Origin: Alphaproteobacteria bacterium
GTDB taxonomy: Bacteria > Pseudomonadota > Alphaproteobacteria > Ferrovibrionales > Ferrovibrionaceae
Reading direction: 5' to 3'
DNA: 64,000 nt
NCBI GenBank assembly: GCA_017307375.1
Contig: JAFKFH010000003.1
Location: 124,001 to 188,000, forward strand
The notes beneath the pieces are model-generated. The model was not told where the DNA came from. It was given only the letters and a program-made list of their open reading frames with translations, and made no database searches. This document shows positions 8,040 through 17,786 of this stretch, in pieces. Within the stretch, counting starts at the first letter, position 1, and each line of letters starts with the position of its first letter. The translations under genes and the position numbers were made by a program.

Positions 8040-9326
8040 TCACCCGTGTGACAAGAATCGGCGATAGTCAACGGTCGCGGGGCGGGCGGGAAGGCTCAAT
8101 TGCGTCACCGCCGGCGGGGTCCGGGCGATCACGCGGCCCCGCCGCATCACCATCAGCCGGGTCGCGCGCAGCCGGATCGCCTCGACCGGATCGCCGGCCT
8201 GCAGCACGACGAGATCGGCGTGGCAGCCCGGGACGATGCCATAGCCGTCGAGGCCGAGAATGGCGGCCGGCGCCGCGGTCACCGCGTTGAAACAGGCGGC
8301 CATCTGGTCCAGCCCGGTCATCTGGGCGACATGCAGGCCCATCGAGGCGACCTCGAGCATGTCGCCCGATCCCATCGGGTACCAGGGATCCATCGCGCAG
8401 TCCTGGCCGAAGGCGACGGTCAGGCCGCGCTCCATCTGCTCCTTCACCCGGGTCATCCCGCGGCGCTTGGGGTAGGTGTCGTGCCGGCCCTGCAGGGTGA
8501 TGTTGATCAGCGGATTGGCGATCACGTTCAGCCTGGCCTCGGCCATCAGGTCGAGCAGCTTGGACACGTAATAATTGTCCATCGAGTGCATCGAGGTCAG
8601 ATGCGAACCGGTGACCCGGCCCTGCAGGCCGAGCCGGACGGTCTCGGCCGCCAGGGTCTCGACATGGCGCGACAGCGGATCGTCGCTTTCGTCGCAATGC
8701 ATGTCGACCATCAGCCCGCGGCGCGCCGCGATCTCGCACAACGCCCGTACCGAGGCGGCGCCGTCGGCCATCGTGCGCTCGAAATGCGGAATGCCGCCGA
8801 CGACGTCGACGCCCATGTCGAGCGCGCGTTCGAGCTGGGCCACCGCCGTCGGGCTGCGGTAATAGCCGTCCTGGGGAAAGGCGACGAGCTGCAGGTCGAT
8901 ATAGGGCGAGACCCGGGCCTTGACCTCCAGCAGCGCCTCGACCGCCAGCAGGCGCGGATCGCAGATGTCGACATGGGTGCGGATATGCAGCAGGCCGCGC
9001 CCGACGGCCCAGTCGCAATAGGCCATCGCCCGTTCGATCAGCGCCTCGACCGTCAGATGGGGCTTCAATTCGCCCCACAGTGCGATGCCTTCGAGCAGCG
9101 TACCCGACCGGTTGAGCCGGGGCAGGCCGAGCGACAGGGTCGCATCCATGTGGAAATGGGCATCGACGAACGGCGGCGAGACCAGGCAGCCCGAGACGTC
9201 GACGACCTCGGCGCCGGCATCGAGCCGCGGCTCGACCGCCGCGATGCGGCCACCGGCAATGCCGATATCGACGCCGCGGCGGCCATCGGCAAGATTGGCG
9301 CCGCGCAGGATCAGGTCGAACATCAT
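8040..9326 (-). CDS. Amidohydrolase, cytosine deaminase (CodA)-like
   Basis: 428-residue metal-dependent hydrolase. The family residues line up with E. coli CodA at a constant offset of four: metal ligands H57 and H59 (AHFHMD), H210 (MHCDESDD), catalytic E213, H242 (GSHLTSMHS), D309, substrate Q152 (AFPQDG) and W315 (DPWYPMG). The position of CodA D314 is a cysteine here (QDCAMDPW), which points to a different or broader substrate than cytosine. The start overlaps the stop of the upstream permease by four bases (ATGA), so the enzyme is the last gene of the BMP-type importer operon and probably acts on the imported compound. Confidence 0.87.
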   Translation of the reverse strand: MMFDLILRGANLADGRRGVDIGIAGGRIAAVEPRLDAGAEVVDVSGCLVSPPFVDAHFHMDATLSLGLPRLNRSGTLLEGIALWGELKPHLTVEALIERAMAYCDWAVGRGLLHIRTHVDICDPRLLAVEALLEVKARVSPYIDLQLVAFPQDGYYRSPTAVAQLERALDMGVDVVGGIPHFERTMADGAASVRALCEIAARRGLMVDMHCDESDDPLSRHVETLAAETVRLGLQGRVTGSHLTSMHSMDNYYVSKLLDLMAEARLNVIANPLINITLQGRHDTYPKRRGMTRVKEQMERGLTVAFGQDCAMDPWYPMGSGDMLEVASMGLHVAQMTGLDQMAACFNAVTAAPAAILGLDGYGIVPGCHADLVVLQAGDPVEAIRLRATRLMVMRRGRVIARTPPAVTQLSLPARPATVDYRRFLSHG

Positions 9327-10234
9327 CGCTCTCCCTTGCGATAGGGGATCATCAGCGCGCGGGGCACGCCGGCCCGGCGCGACATCACGATCAGCGCCAG
9401 GATGCTGAGCACATAGGGCGCCATCAGGAAGATCTGGTAGGGCACGGCCCCCCCGATCAACTGCTGCAGCCGCAGCTGGAAGGCATCGAAGGCGGCAAAC
9501 AGCACCGCGCCCAGCAGCGCCTTGCCCGGCCGCCAGGAGGCGAACACCACGAGCGCGATGCAGATCCAGCCGCGGCCATTGATCATGTTGAAATAGAAGG
9601 CGTTGAAGGCCGAAAGCGTCAGGAACGCCCCGCCCAGCGCCATCAGGCTGGACCCGACCATGACCGCGCCGATGCGCAGCCGCGTGACGTCGATGCCCTG
9701 CGCCTCGACCGCCGCCGGATTCTCGCCGACCATGCGCACGGCCAGGCCGAGCGGCGTGCGATAGAGCACGTAGGCGGTCAGCGCGACCAGCAGGAAGGCC
9801 AGATAGGTCATCGGCGTCTGGGCGAACAGGCCCGGCAGGTCCAGCGGCTGGAACGGCTGGATACGCGGCGGCTCGGTCACCGTCGGGAAGACCATGCGGT
9901 AGAAATAGTAGGACAGCGAGGTGGCCAGCAGGGTTATGCCGATACCGGCGACATGCTGCGACAGGCCGAGCGGCACGGTCAGGATGCCGTGCAGCAGGCC
10001 GAGGGCGGCACCGACCGCCATCGCGACCAGGATGCCCGCCCCGAGCGGCGCGCCGAGATAGACGGCGAGCCAGCCGGAGAAGGCGCCGGCGACCATGATC
10101 CCCTCGATGCCGAGGTTCAGCACCCCGGCGCGCTCGCAGATCAGTTCGCCCAGCGTGCCGAAGATCAGCGGTGTGCCGATGCGCAGCACGGCCACCCAGA
10201 AGCTGGCGGTGACCAGCATGTCGAGCCAGGCCAT
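9323..10234 (-). CDS. BMP-type ABC transporter permease 2 (NupQ/YufQ-like)
   Basis: 303-residue inner-membrane protein of the branched-chain-type permease family (BPD_transp_2). It starts MAWLDMLVTASFWVAVLRIG and carries the family segment ICERAGVLNLGIEGIMVAGA, then multiple helices and the EAA-like cytoplasmic loop (AVRMVGENPAAVEAQGIDV). It forms the translocation pore with the preceding permease and is powered by the double ATPase at 11276-12820. The open frame continues upstream without a stop, but the ATG at 10234, right after the permease 1 stop codon, is where permease similarity begins. Confidence 0.9.
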   Translation of the reverse strand: MAWLDMLVTASFWVAVLRIGTPLIFGTLGELICERAGVLNLGIEGIMVAGAFSGWLAVYLGAPLGAGILVAMAVGAALGLLHGILTVPLGLSQHVAGIGITLLATSLSYYFYRMVFPTVTEPPRIQPFQPLDLPGLFAQTPMTYLAFLLVALTAYVLYRTPLGLAVRMVGENPAAVEAQGIDVTRLRIGAVMVGSSLMALGGAFLTLSAFNAFYFNMINGRGWICIALVVFASWRPGKALLGAVLFAAFDAFQLRLQQLIGGAVPYQIFLMAPYVLSILALIVMSRRAGVPRALMIPYRKGER

Positions 10235-10236
10235 GG

Positions 10237-11275
10237 TCAGCGCCTCAACCGGTAGCGGGTCAGCAACAGCGCCACCAGCATGCACAGCAGCGAGGAGGCG
10301 ACGATGACGTCGGCGATGTAGGTCGGCACCCCGGCCGAGCGGCTCATCGCGTCGGCCCCGACAAAAATGCCGGCGACGAACAGGGCGGCGGCAACCACGC
10401 CGAGCGGATGGAGCTGGGCCAGCATCGCCACCACGATGCCGGAATAGCCGAAGCCCGGGGACAGATCGAGCGTCAGGTTGCCCTTGAGCCCGGCCACTTC
10501 CGAGACGCCCGCCAGCCCGGCCAGCCCGCCCGAGATCAGCGCGACGCGAAACATCACCCCGCGCACGCCGATGCCGGCATAGGCGGCGGCCTGCGGATTG
10601 AGCCCGACCGCGCGCGCGGCATAGCCGAAGGTGGTACGCCGGTCGACGAACCAGAGAACGACGGCCAGCCCGACGGCGATGACGAAGCCGAGATGGAGAC
10701 GCATCCCGCCGAACAGCTTGGGCAACTCGCCCTCGGCCACGATCGGCTCGGCCTGCGGCCAGCCCAGACCCATCGGGTCCTTCAGCGGGCCTTCCAGCAG
10801 CAGCCCGACGAACAGGATGACGATGAAGTTGAGCAGAAGCGTCGTCACCACCTCGTCGACTCCGAGCCGCAGCTTCAGCAGGGTCGGACCCATCAGCAGC
10901 AGCGCGCCGGCCAGCGCCCCGCCGATCATCAGCAGCGGGATCATCAGCCATGGCGACAGCCCGCCGATCGCCCCGGTGCCGAGCACGGTCGCGGCAACCG
11001 CGCCGAGATAGAGCTGGCCTTCCGCCCCGATGTTCCAGAAGCGGGCGCGGAAGGCGATGGCGGCGGCAAGGCCGGTGAAGATCAGCGGGGTCGCGCGGGC
11101 CAGCGTCTCGGTCAGCGCAAACAGGCTGCCGGCCGCGCCCTGGAACATCTGGGCATAGGCGCGCAGCACCGGCGCCCCGGCCCAGGCGACCAGGAACCCG
11201 CACAGCGCCAGGCTGACGACGACCGCGCCGGCCGGCGCGGCAAGGCTCAAGGTCCAGGGAACGGCGGCGCGCGGT

Positions 11276-11286
<11 letters not shown>
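10237..11286 (-). CDS. BMP-type ABC transporter permease 1 (NupP/YufP-like)
   Basis: 349-residue integral membrane protein with about eight to ten helices. It has the permease signature ATPLIFTGLAAAIAFRARFW followed by NIGAEGQLYLGA, and ARAVGLNPQAAAYAGIG as the coupling loop. This is the longer member of the two-permease nucleoside-type importer (NupNOPQ / PnrA systems). Its start overlaps the ATPase gene by 11 bases and its stop is two bases from the next permease, so the importer genes are one tightly coupled unit. Confidence 0.9.
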
Positions 11287-12820
<1,534 letters not shown>

Positions 12821-12833
12821 GGCGCGCGCCGCC

Positions 12834-13859
12834 TTACAGCGTCGGCTTGGGCTCGGCGTCGTTGACGTTGACGCGGAACAGGCCGTCGCGGATCTCGGCC
12901 TCGCGGGCCTTGACCTTGCCGACGATCTCGGCCGGCACCTTGCCCTCGAAAGTGCCGAGCGGGGCGAGCGAGGCGCCATCGAACTTCATCGTCGAATACT
13001 GGGCGTAATCCTCGGCGGTGAACGACCCGTTCTTCACCTTGGCCAGCGCCGCGTTGATCGTCGGCTCCATGTGCCACAGCGCGGAGGCGACGATGGTGTC
13101 GGGGTACTGGGCCTGCGTGTCGATGACGTTGCCGATGGCGAGCTTGCCCTTTTCCTTGGCCGCGTCGGTGACGCCGAAGCGCTCGGCATAGAGGACGTCG
13201 GCCCCGCGGTCGATCTGGGCGAACGCCGCTTCCTTGGCCTTCGGCGGATCGAACCACGAGCCGATGAAGGAAACCAGGAACTTCACGTTCGGATTGGTTT
13301 CGCGCGCCCCGTCCATGAAGGCCTGCATCAGGCGGTTGACCTCCGGGATCGGATAGCCGCCGACCATGCCGATGACGTTCGACTTGGTCATCGTCCCCGC
13401 GATCATCCCGGTCAGGAACGACGGCTCCTGGATCCAGTTGTCGAACACCGAGAAGTTCTTCCCGGCCGGGCCGAAGGACGAGCCCATCAGGAAGGCGGTA
13501 CCGGGAAAGTCGCCGGCGACCTTGCGCGCCGCGCGTTCGACGCCGAAGACTTCACCGACGATCAGATTGTTGCCCTTCTGGGCATATTCGCGCATCACGC
13601 GCTCATAGTCGGTGTTGGTGACGTTCTCGGAATAGACGTACTCGACCTCGCCGCGATCCTTGGCGGCGTTCAGCGCCTTGTGGATCCGGCTGACCCATTG
13701 CTGCTCGACCGGCACGGTGTAGATGGCCGCGACCTTGATCTTGCCTTCGACCGGCTTGATCTGGGCAATGGCCCCCGGGGCCAGGACGGCCGAGCTGAGG
13801 CAGGCGGCACCCAGCATGGCGACGCCGGCCAGCATGGCGCGACGGGTGAATTTCAGCAT
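12834..13859 (-). CDS. BMP family substrate-binding protein (PnrA-like)
   Basis: 341-residue periplasmic binding protein of the basic membrane protein family, which includes the purine-nucleoside receptor PnrA. A signal peptide with twin arginines (KFTRRAMLAGVAML) ends near AIA-QIK. Mature-protein signatures are KVAAIYTVPVEQQWVSRI near the start, IGMVGGYPIPEVNRLMQAF in the hinge region, and GSWFDPPKAKEAAFAQIDRG. The ATG at 13859 follows GAGGGGAG. It is the first gene of the importer operon that ends with the CodA-like deaminase, so a nucleoside or nucleobase ligand is likely. Confidence 0.9.
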   Translation of the reverse strand: MLKFTRRAMLAGVAMLGAACLSSAVLAPGAIAQIKPVEGKIKVAAIYTVPVEQQWVSRIHKALNAAKDRGEVEYVYSENVTNTDYERVMREYAQKGNNLIVGEVFGVERAARKVAGDFPGTAFLMGSSFGPAGKNFSVFDNWIQEPSFLTGMIAGTMTKSNVIGMVGGYPIPEVNRLMQAFMDGARETNPNVKFLVSFIGSWFDPPKAKEAAFAQIDRGADVLYAERFGVTDAAKEKGKLAIGNVIDTQAQYPDTIVASALWHMEPTINAALAKVKNGSFTAEDYAQYSTMKFDGASLAPLGTFEGKVPAEIVGKVKAREAEIRDGLFRVNVNDAEPKPTL

Positions 13860-14049
13860 TCGTCTCCCCTCCATTGGATAGTGCACGACATCTTCTTGCG
13901 GAGGTGGCGGCCTTCTTGCCGGCAACCCGTTCACCTCGCGCTCCCTGTGGTATTGCCGCGAGCCTACGGGCGGCCTGACCATCTGGTCAATGGGGGTCGC
14001 GCGCAACGCGCGAAGGCGGCCGGACTTGCGCGAAAATTACACTAAAGTC

Positions 14050-14067
14050 GATCACGTTTTCGTGATC
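14050..14067. promoter_or_regulatory. Perfect palindrome in the divergent BMP / di-heme intergenic region
   Basis: GATCACGTTTTCGTGATC is a perfect 7-bp inverted repeat with a TTTT centre, 81 bases upstream of the di-heme protein start and about 190 bases upstream of the BMP gene. The 289-base intergenic region is otherwise without coding signs. It is likely a repressor or activator site for one or both directions; the regulator is unknown. Confidence 0.5.
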
Positions 14068-14086
14068 TACTGGATTGCGAATTGCG

Positions 14087-14101
14087 TGGGAAAAATTCCC
14101 A
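14087..14101. promoter_or_regulatory. Second inverted repeat upstream of the di-heme gene
   Basis: TGGGAAAAATTCCCA is a perfect 6-bp inverted repeat with AAA at the centre, 47 bases before the start codon at 14149. It is AT-rich against a GC-rich background and lies where a promoter or operator would be expected. Confidence 0.35.
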
Positions 14102-14148
14102 TTCAAACTGGATGCCGGGCAAGGGCAGAAGCCAACCGGAGACAGAAA

Positions 14149-15513
14149 ATGACCCCAAGCAAACACGGGCGGCCGCGAAACCGCCTTCTATCCTGGCTCG
14201 TCATCGCCGGGACACTGAGCGCCGCCACCACGGCATTCGCCCAGACCGATCCTGGTCCCCGCGGCGGCGGGCCAGGCGCCGGCGGGGCACTGGCCGGCCT
14301 CAATTTCGACGAGATGCAGTTCTTCCGGGCATCGCGGGATGCCTTCAACGAAGTGGTCTCGGTCTCGGGCACGATCGCCGGCGAAGCCGGCATCGGGCTG
14401 GGGCCGCGGTTCAATCACAACAGTTGCGCCGCCTGTCACGCCCAGCCTGCGGTCGGCGGGTCGAGCCCGGCGGTCAATCCCCAGGTGGCGGTGGCGACGT
14501 TGCGCGGTGCCGCCAATACCCTGCCGAGCTTCATCACCCCGCAGGGGCCGGCCCGCGTCGCCCGCTTCGTGCGCAACGCGGACGGCACCCCCGACGGCTC
14601 GGTGCACGACCTGTTCGTCATCACCGGGCGGTCGGACGCGCCGGGCTGCACTCTGGCGCAGCCCGACTTCGCCGGCGAACTGGCGCGCAACAATGTCGCC
14701 TTGCGCATCCCCACGCCATTGTTCGGGCTGGGGCTGATCGAGGCCGTGCCGGACGCAAATCTCGTCGCGGCGGTCGCCGCGATGTCATCGCTGCGCGCGT
14801 CGCTCGGCATAACCGGGCAGTTCAACCGGTCGGCCAACGACAACGGCATCAGCCGATTCGGCTGGAAAGCACAGGACAAGTCGCTGGTGATCTTTTCCGG
14901 CGAAGCCTATCTGGTCGAACAGGGGGTCACCAACGAGGTATTCCCCAACGAGCGCGACACCGATCCCGGCTGCGTGTTCAATGCCGGCCCGGAGGATGCC
15001 ACCCGGCTGGCCCTGACGCGGGATGTCTCGCGCGGCTCGGCGGCGGCCGAGCTGTCGTCGGACACGGTGAAGTTCGCCATGTTCATGCGCCTGCTGGCCC
15101 CGCCGGCGCCGGCCCAGCCGACCCAGGGCAGCCGCAACGGTCGCCAGGTCTTCGACACGGTGGGCTGCCAGGCCTGCCACATCCCGGCCCAGGTCACCGG
15201 CCCCTCGCGCTTTGCCGCGCTCGACAAGGTGTCGTTCCAGCCGTTCAGCGATTTTGCGCTGCACGACATGGGATCCGGGCTGGGCGACGGGGTCGTCCAG
15301 GGCAAGGCCACCGGCAGCCAGTTCCGCACCGCGCCGCTCTGGGGCCTGGGCCAGCGACTGTTCTTCCTGCATGACGGGCGGACGACGGATCTTGCCGCCG
15401 CGATCCAGGCCCATGCGAGCCCGGGGTCGGAAGCCAACCAGGTGATCGCCAACTACAACAGCCTGGCGCCCCAGCAGAAACAGGACCTGCTGGTCTTCCT
15501 CAGGTCGCTCTGA
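14149..15513 (+). CDS. Secreted di-heme c-type oxidoreductase (DUF1111 / putative peroxidase-like)
   Basis: 454 residues with a signal peptide (LLSWLVIAGTLSAATTAFA-Q). Two haem-attachment motifs, CAACH in the first third and CQACH in the last third, identify a periplasmic di-haem cytochrome. The C-terminal LRTAPLWGLGQR-like segment (FRTAPLWGLGQRLFFLHDGR) is the signature of the di-haem oxidoreductase family formerly called putative thiol oxidoreductase. It probably moves electrons to or from a small substrate in the periplasm; the substrate is unknown. The ATG at 14149 has GGAGA before it and begins the signal peptide. A strong terminator follows. Confidence 0.85.
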   Translation: MTPSKHGRPRNRLLSWLVIAGTLSAATTAFAQTDPGPRGGGPGAGGALAGLNFDEMQFFRASRDAFNEVVSVSGTIAGEAGIGLGPRFNHNSCAACHAQPAVGGSSPAVNPQVAVATLRGAANTLPSFITPQGPARVARFVRNADGTPDGSVHDLFVITGRSDAPGCTLAQPDFAGELARNNVALRIPTPLFGLGLIEAVPDANLVAAVAAMSSLRASLGITGQFNRSANDNGISRFGWKAQDKSLVIFSGEAYLVEQGVTNEVFPNERDTDPGCVFNAGPEDATRLALTRDVSRGSAAAELSSDTVKFAMFMRLLAPPAPAQPTQGSRNGRQVFDTVGCQACHIPAQVTGPSRFAALDKVSFQPFSDFALHDMGSGLGDGVVQGKATGSQFRTAPLWGLGQRLFFLHDGRTTDLAAAIQAHASPGSEANQVIANYNSLAPQQKQDLLVFLRSL

Positions 15514-15522
15514 CGACGGATC

Positions 15523-15546
15523 GGGGGCCGGTCGGGACCGGCCCCC
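15523..15546 (+). terminator. Terminator hairpin after the di-heme gene
   Basis: GGGGGCCGGTC (15523-15533) and GACCGGCCCCC (15536-15546) form a perfect 11-bp stem, 10 bases after the stop codon. There is no T-tract, but it is the most stable hairpin near this gene end. Confidence 0.6.
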
Positions 15547-15558
15547 GCCTCGTCCGTC

Positions 15559-16689
15559 ATGGCGAGTTCACCGGTTGCACGGCATGGCACGCGTCATTAC
15601 GGTGCGCCGCTGGCGGCATTGGGGGCGAAAACGGTGGGGCAGGCTGCGGTACAGGCGCCGGAACTGCGGTATCTCATCGATCTGCTGGCTGCCGCGCTGC
15701 GGGAAGCGCCGCCGCCGGCCGCCCCGGATCTCGATCCCGGCCTGCTGCACCGGCTGATCAGGCATCATCGGCTGGAACCCTGGACCCATCCCCTGCTTGC
15801 CGCTGCCGGCCTGTCGCCGGTGCAGGCGGCGCTGCGCGAGGATCTCCACGGTTCGGCCCAGCGTCGGATGGCCATGGCGCAGGAAATGCGCGTATTGTGC
15901 GCGGCCTTCGCCGAAGCCGCCGTGCCGGCGCTGGCCCTGAAAGGACCGGCGCTGTCGCTGCAGCTGTTCGGCGACCCGCTGCGCCGGGCCAGTCGCGACC
16001 TGGATTTCCTGGTCCCCCCCGGCAGCGAGGCCAGGGCCAGGCGCGTGCTGGCCGAACACGGCTACGGGCAGACGGCGGCCGACGTCACCTTCGACGCCAA
16101 TGCCATCAGGCTGGGCCATCGCGACGGCAAACCGCCGGTCGAGCTGCACAGCCGGTTCGGCGAAGCCGATATCCTGTTCCCCGCAGCGCCGCTGCGACTG
16201 TTCGACCGCCCGGCGCTGCTGACGCTGCTCGGCACCGAGATCGCGACGCTGCCGGTGGAGGTGGCGGTCGCCTATGCCGCCTTTCACGGCGGGACCCATT
16301 TCTGGTCCCGGCTTTACTGGCTGGTCGACATCGCCAGGGCCTGCCGGCTGCCTGGCCTCGACTGGTCGGGCGTCGCCGCGGTCGCGCGGCAGACCGGCAC
16401 CGATCGCCATCTCGCCGTGGCCGTCGGCCTGGCCCGCGACTGGCTGGACAGCCCGCCGGTCCTGCCGGCAGGCAATGCCGGCGAACAGCGCGCGGTTCGC
16501 CGGTTCCGCAATCTGGTCCCGCTGATCATCGCCCCGCCGCCGAGCAGCGACGAGGAGGCGCTCCGGCGCATCAGCCGCTGGCGCCGGCTCGCCGCGGAAA
16601 TCGGACTGGCTCGCGGCGGAGCGAAAGCCGCGATCGTGCTTCGCCGACTGCCCTATTTCAACGCCAGCGGCGGGTTGGCCACCAGATAG
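15559..16689 (+). CDS. Nucleotidyltransferase-fold family protein (PF14907-like)
   Basis: 376 residues. The core LALKGPALSLQLFGDPLRRA followed by SRDLDFLVPP matches the uncharacterised nucleotidyltransferase family often found beside polysaccharide or peptide-modification genes; the D-x-D (DLD) would be the metal-binding pair. No such cluster is visible here. The second half is helical (VEVAVAYAAFHGGTHFWSRL, a family-typical segment). The reaction is unknown. The gene is convergent with the one at 16653-17702 and their 3' ends overlap by 37 bases, each reading through the other's last codons. Confidence 0.72.
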   Translation: MASSPVARHGTRHYGAPLAALGAKTVGQAAVQAPELRYLIDLLAAALREAPPPAAPDLDPGLLHRLIRHHRLEPWTHPLLAAAGLSPVQAALREDLHGSAQRRMAMAQEMRVLCAAFAEAAVPALALKGPALSLQLFGDPLRRASRDLDFLVPPGSEARARRVLAEHGYGQTAADVTFDANAIRLGHRDGKPPVELHSRFGEADILFPAAPLRLFDRPALLTLLGTEIATLPVEVAVAYAAFHGGTHFWSRLYWLVDIARACRLPGLDWSGVAAVARQTGTDRHLAVAVGLARDWLDSPPVLPAGNAGEQRAVRRFRNLVPLIIAPPPSSDEEALRRISRWRRLAAEIGLARGGAKAAIVLRRLPYFNASGGLATR

Positions 16690-17702
16690 GGTTTCAGCAC
16701 CGACCAGGGCAGCTCGATCACCGGCATGCCGATCGCGTAGGGGCCGACCTCGTACTGGCCGAACTGGACGCCGAAGCTTTCCGGCTTGATGATCCAGTTG
16801 ACCGGATCGTCGGTGGTCTTGCGCAATTCGTCGGGCCCCTTGATCACGAAGGGGTCGTCCTTGCCCAGGTCCTGCTTGTGCAGGGCATCGAGGACGAGCT
16901 TGGCCAGCGCCGGCTGCCAGTTCGAACCGGCCTTGAACAGGTCGTCGGCCTTCATTTCGCGCTTTTCGCGCCACAGCCAGTTGCTCGAGGAGGCGCCGGT
17001 CATGCCGTGCGCGGCACCCAGTCCGTACATGTAGTTCATCGTCTGCAGCGAGATGAACGTCGGCCCGGCATAGTTGAAGGTGACCGTGCCGTTCTGCTCG
17101 GTATCGAGGTAATAGTCGTCGGGGGCCTGCTTCTTCGGATCGGGTGGCGCGAAATAGCTGTCGGACCACTTCTTCAGATCGGCATTGAAGGCGTCGGCCT
17201 CCGGGCCGGCCGGCGCGATGACGACGGGCGTTGCCGTCGTGATCGAGTAGACCGGAAAGCGGGCGCGGCTGTCCTCGTCCTGGGTCTTGTCGACGCGAAA
17301 CCGCTCGAGCGTGACGATGGTGTAGGGACCGACGGTCGACTGTGCCTCGTTCAGCGCCTTCTCGCGCAACTCATAGAGGCTGGACAGGCATTCGGCCGGC
17401 TGGATGGCCAGATCGGGCGAGGGCTTGGCCGGGATCGGACAGGCGGCCTGGCGGTACTTGACCCAGTCGCGCTGGCTGTCGCGCATCGCCGTACGCATGG
17501 TTTCGGGCAGCTTCGCAAGGATCTTGCCGTAAGCGGCGGCGACCGCCTCGTCCAGCTTGGACAGCGCCGGCGTCGCGCAGATCAGCTTCTCCTGGGGCGT
17601 GCCTGCCTTGGCGCAATCGAACGAGGCGGCCTCGACCGGTGCGGCGGCCACGACGGTCAGGACGCCGGCGGCAAGGGCGGCGAAACGGAAGGTCGGCGTC
17701 AT
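16653..17702 (-). CDS. Secreted LprI-domain / DUF3298-type protein
   Basis: 349 residues with a signal peptide (FAALAAGVLTVVAAAPVEA-A). The N-terminal part has the cysteine-containing LprI (DUF1311) pattern: FDCAKAGTPQEKLICATPAL, then LDEAVAAAYGKIL and RDWVKYRQAAC. The second half has RsiV-like DUF3298 features (FISLQTMNYMYGLGAAHGM). LprI domains are linked to lysozyme inhibition, and DUF3298 occurs in lysozyme-sensing RsiV, so an envelope role in coping with lysozyme is an attractive inference but unproven. The ATG at 17702 follows GAGGAG. The 3' end overlaps the convergent nucleotidyltransferase-fold gene. Confidence 0.75.
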   Translation of the reverse strand: MTPTFRFAALAAGVLTVVAAAPVEAASFDCAKAGTPQEKLICATPALSKLDEAVAAAYGKILAKLPETMRTAMRDSQRDWVKYRQAACPIPAKPSPDLAIQPAECLSSLYELREKALNEAQSTVGPYTIVTLERFRVDKTQDEDSRARFPVYSITTATPVVIAPAGPEADAFNADLKKWSDSYFAPPDPKKQAPDDYYLDTEQNGTVTFNYAGPTFISLQTMNYMYGLGAAHGMTGASSSNWLWREKREMKADDLFKAGSNWQPALAKLVLDALHKQDLGKDDPFVIKGPDELRKTTDDPVNWIIKPESFGVQFGQYEVGPYAIGMPVIELPWSVLKPYLVANPPLALK

Positions 17703-17786
17703 CTGAAAGCTCCTCGGCCGAATCAGGCAAGCCCGATCATGCCGCAAGCCGCGCCCGCGGTCAGCCGCCAGATTCCGGCGCCGGAT

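Noticed and set aside
9323-11203. A long frame suggesting a fused double permease
   Set aside because: Only the part from 10234 onward is permease-like in this frame; the rest is an out-of-frame reading of permease 1, which has its own intact frame at 10237-11286.
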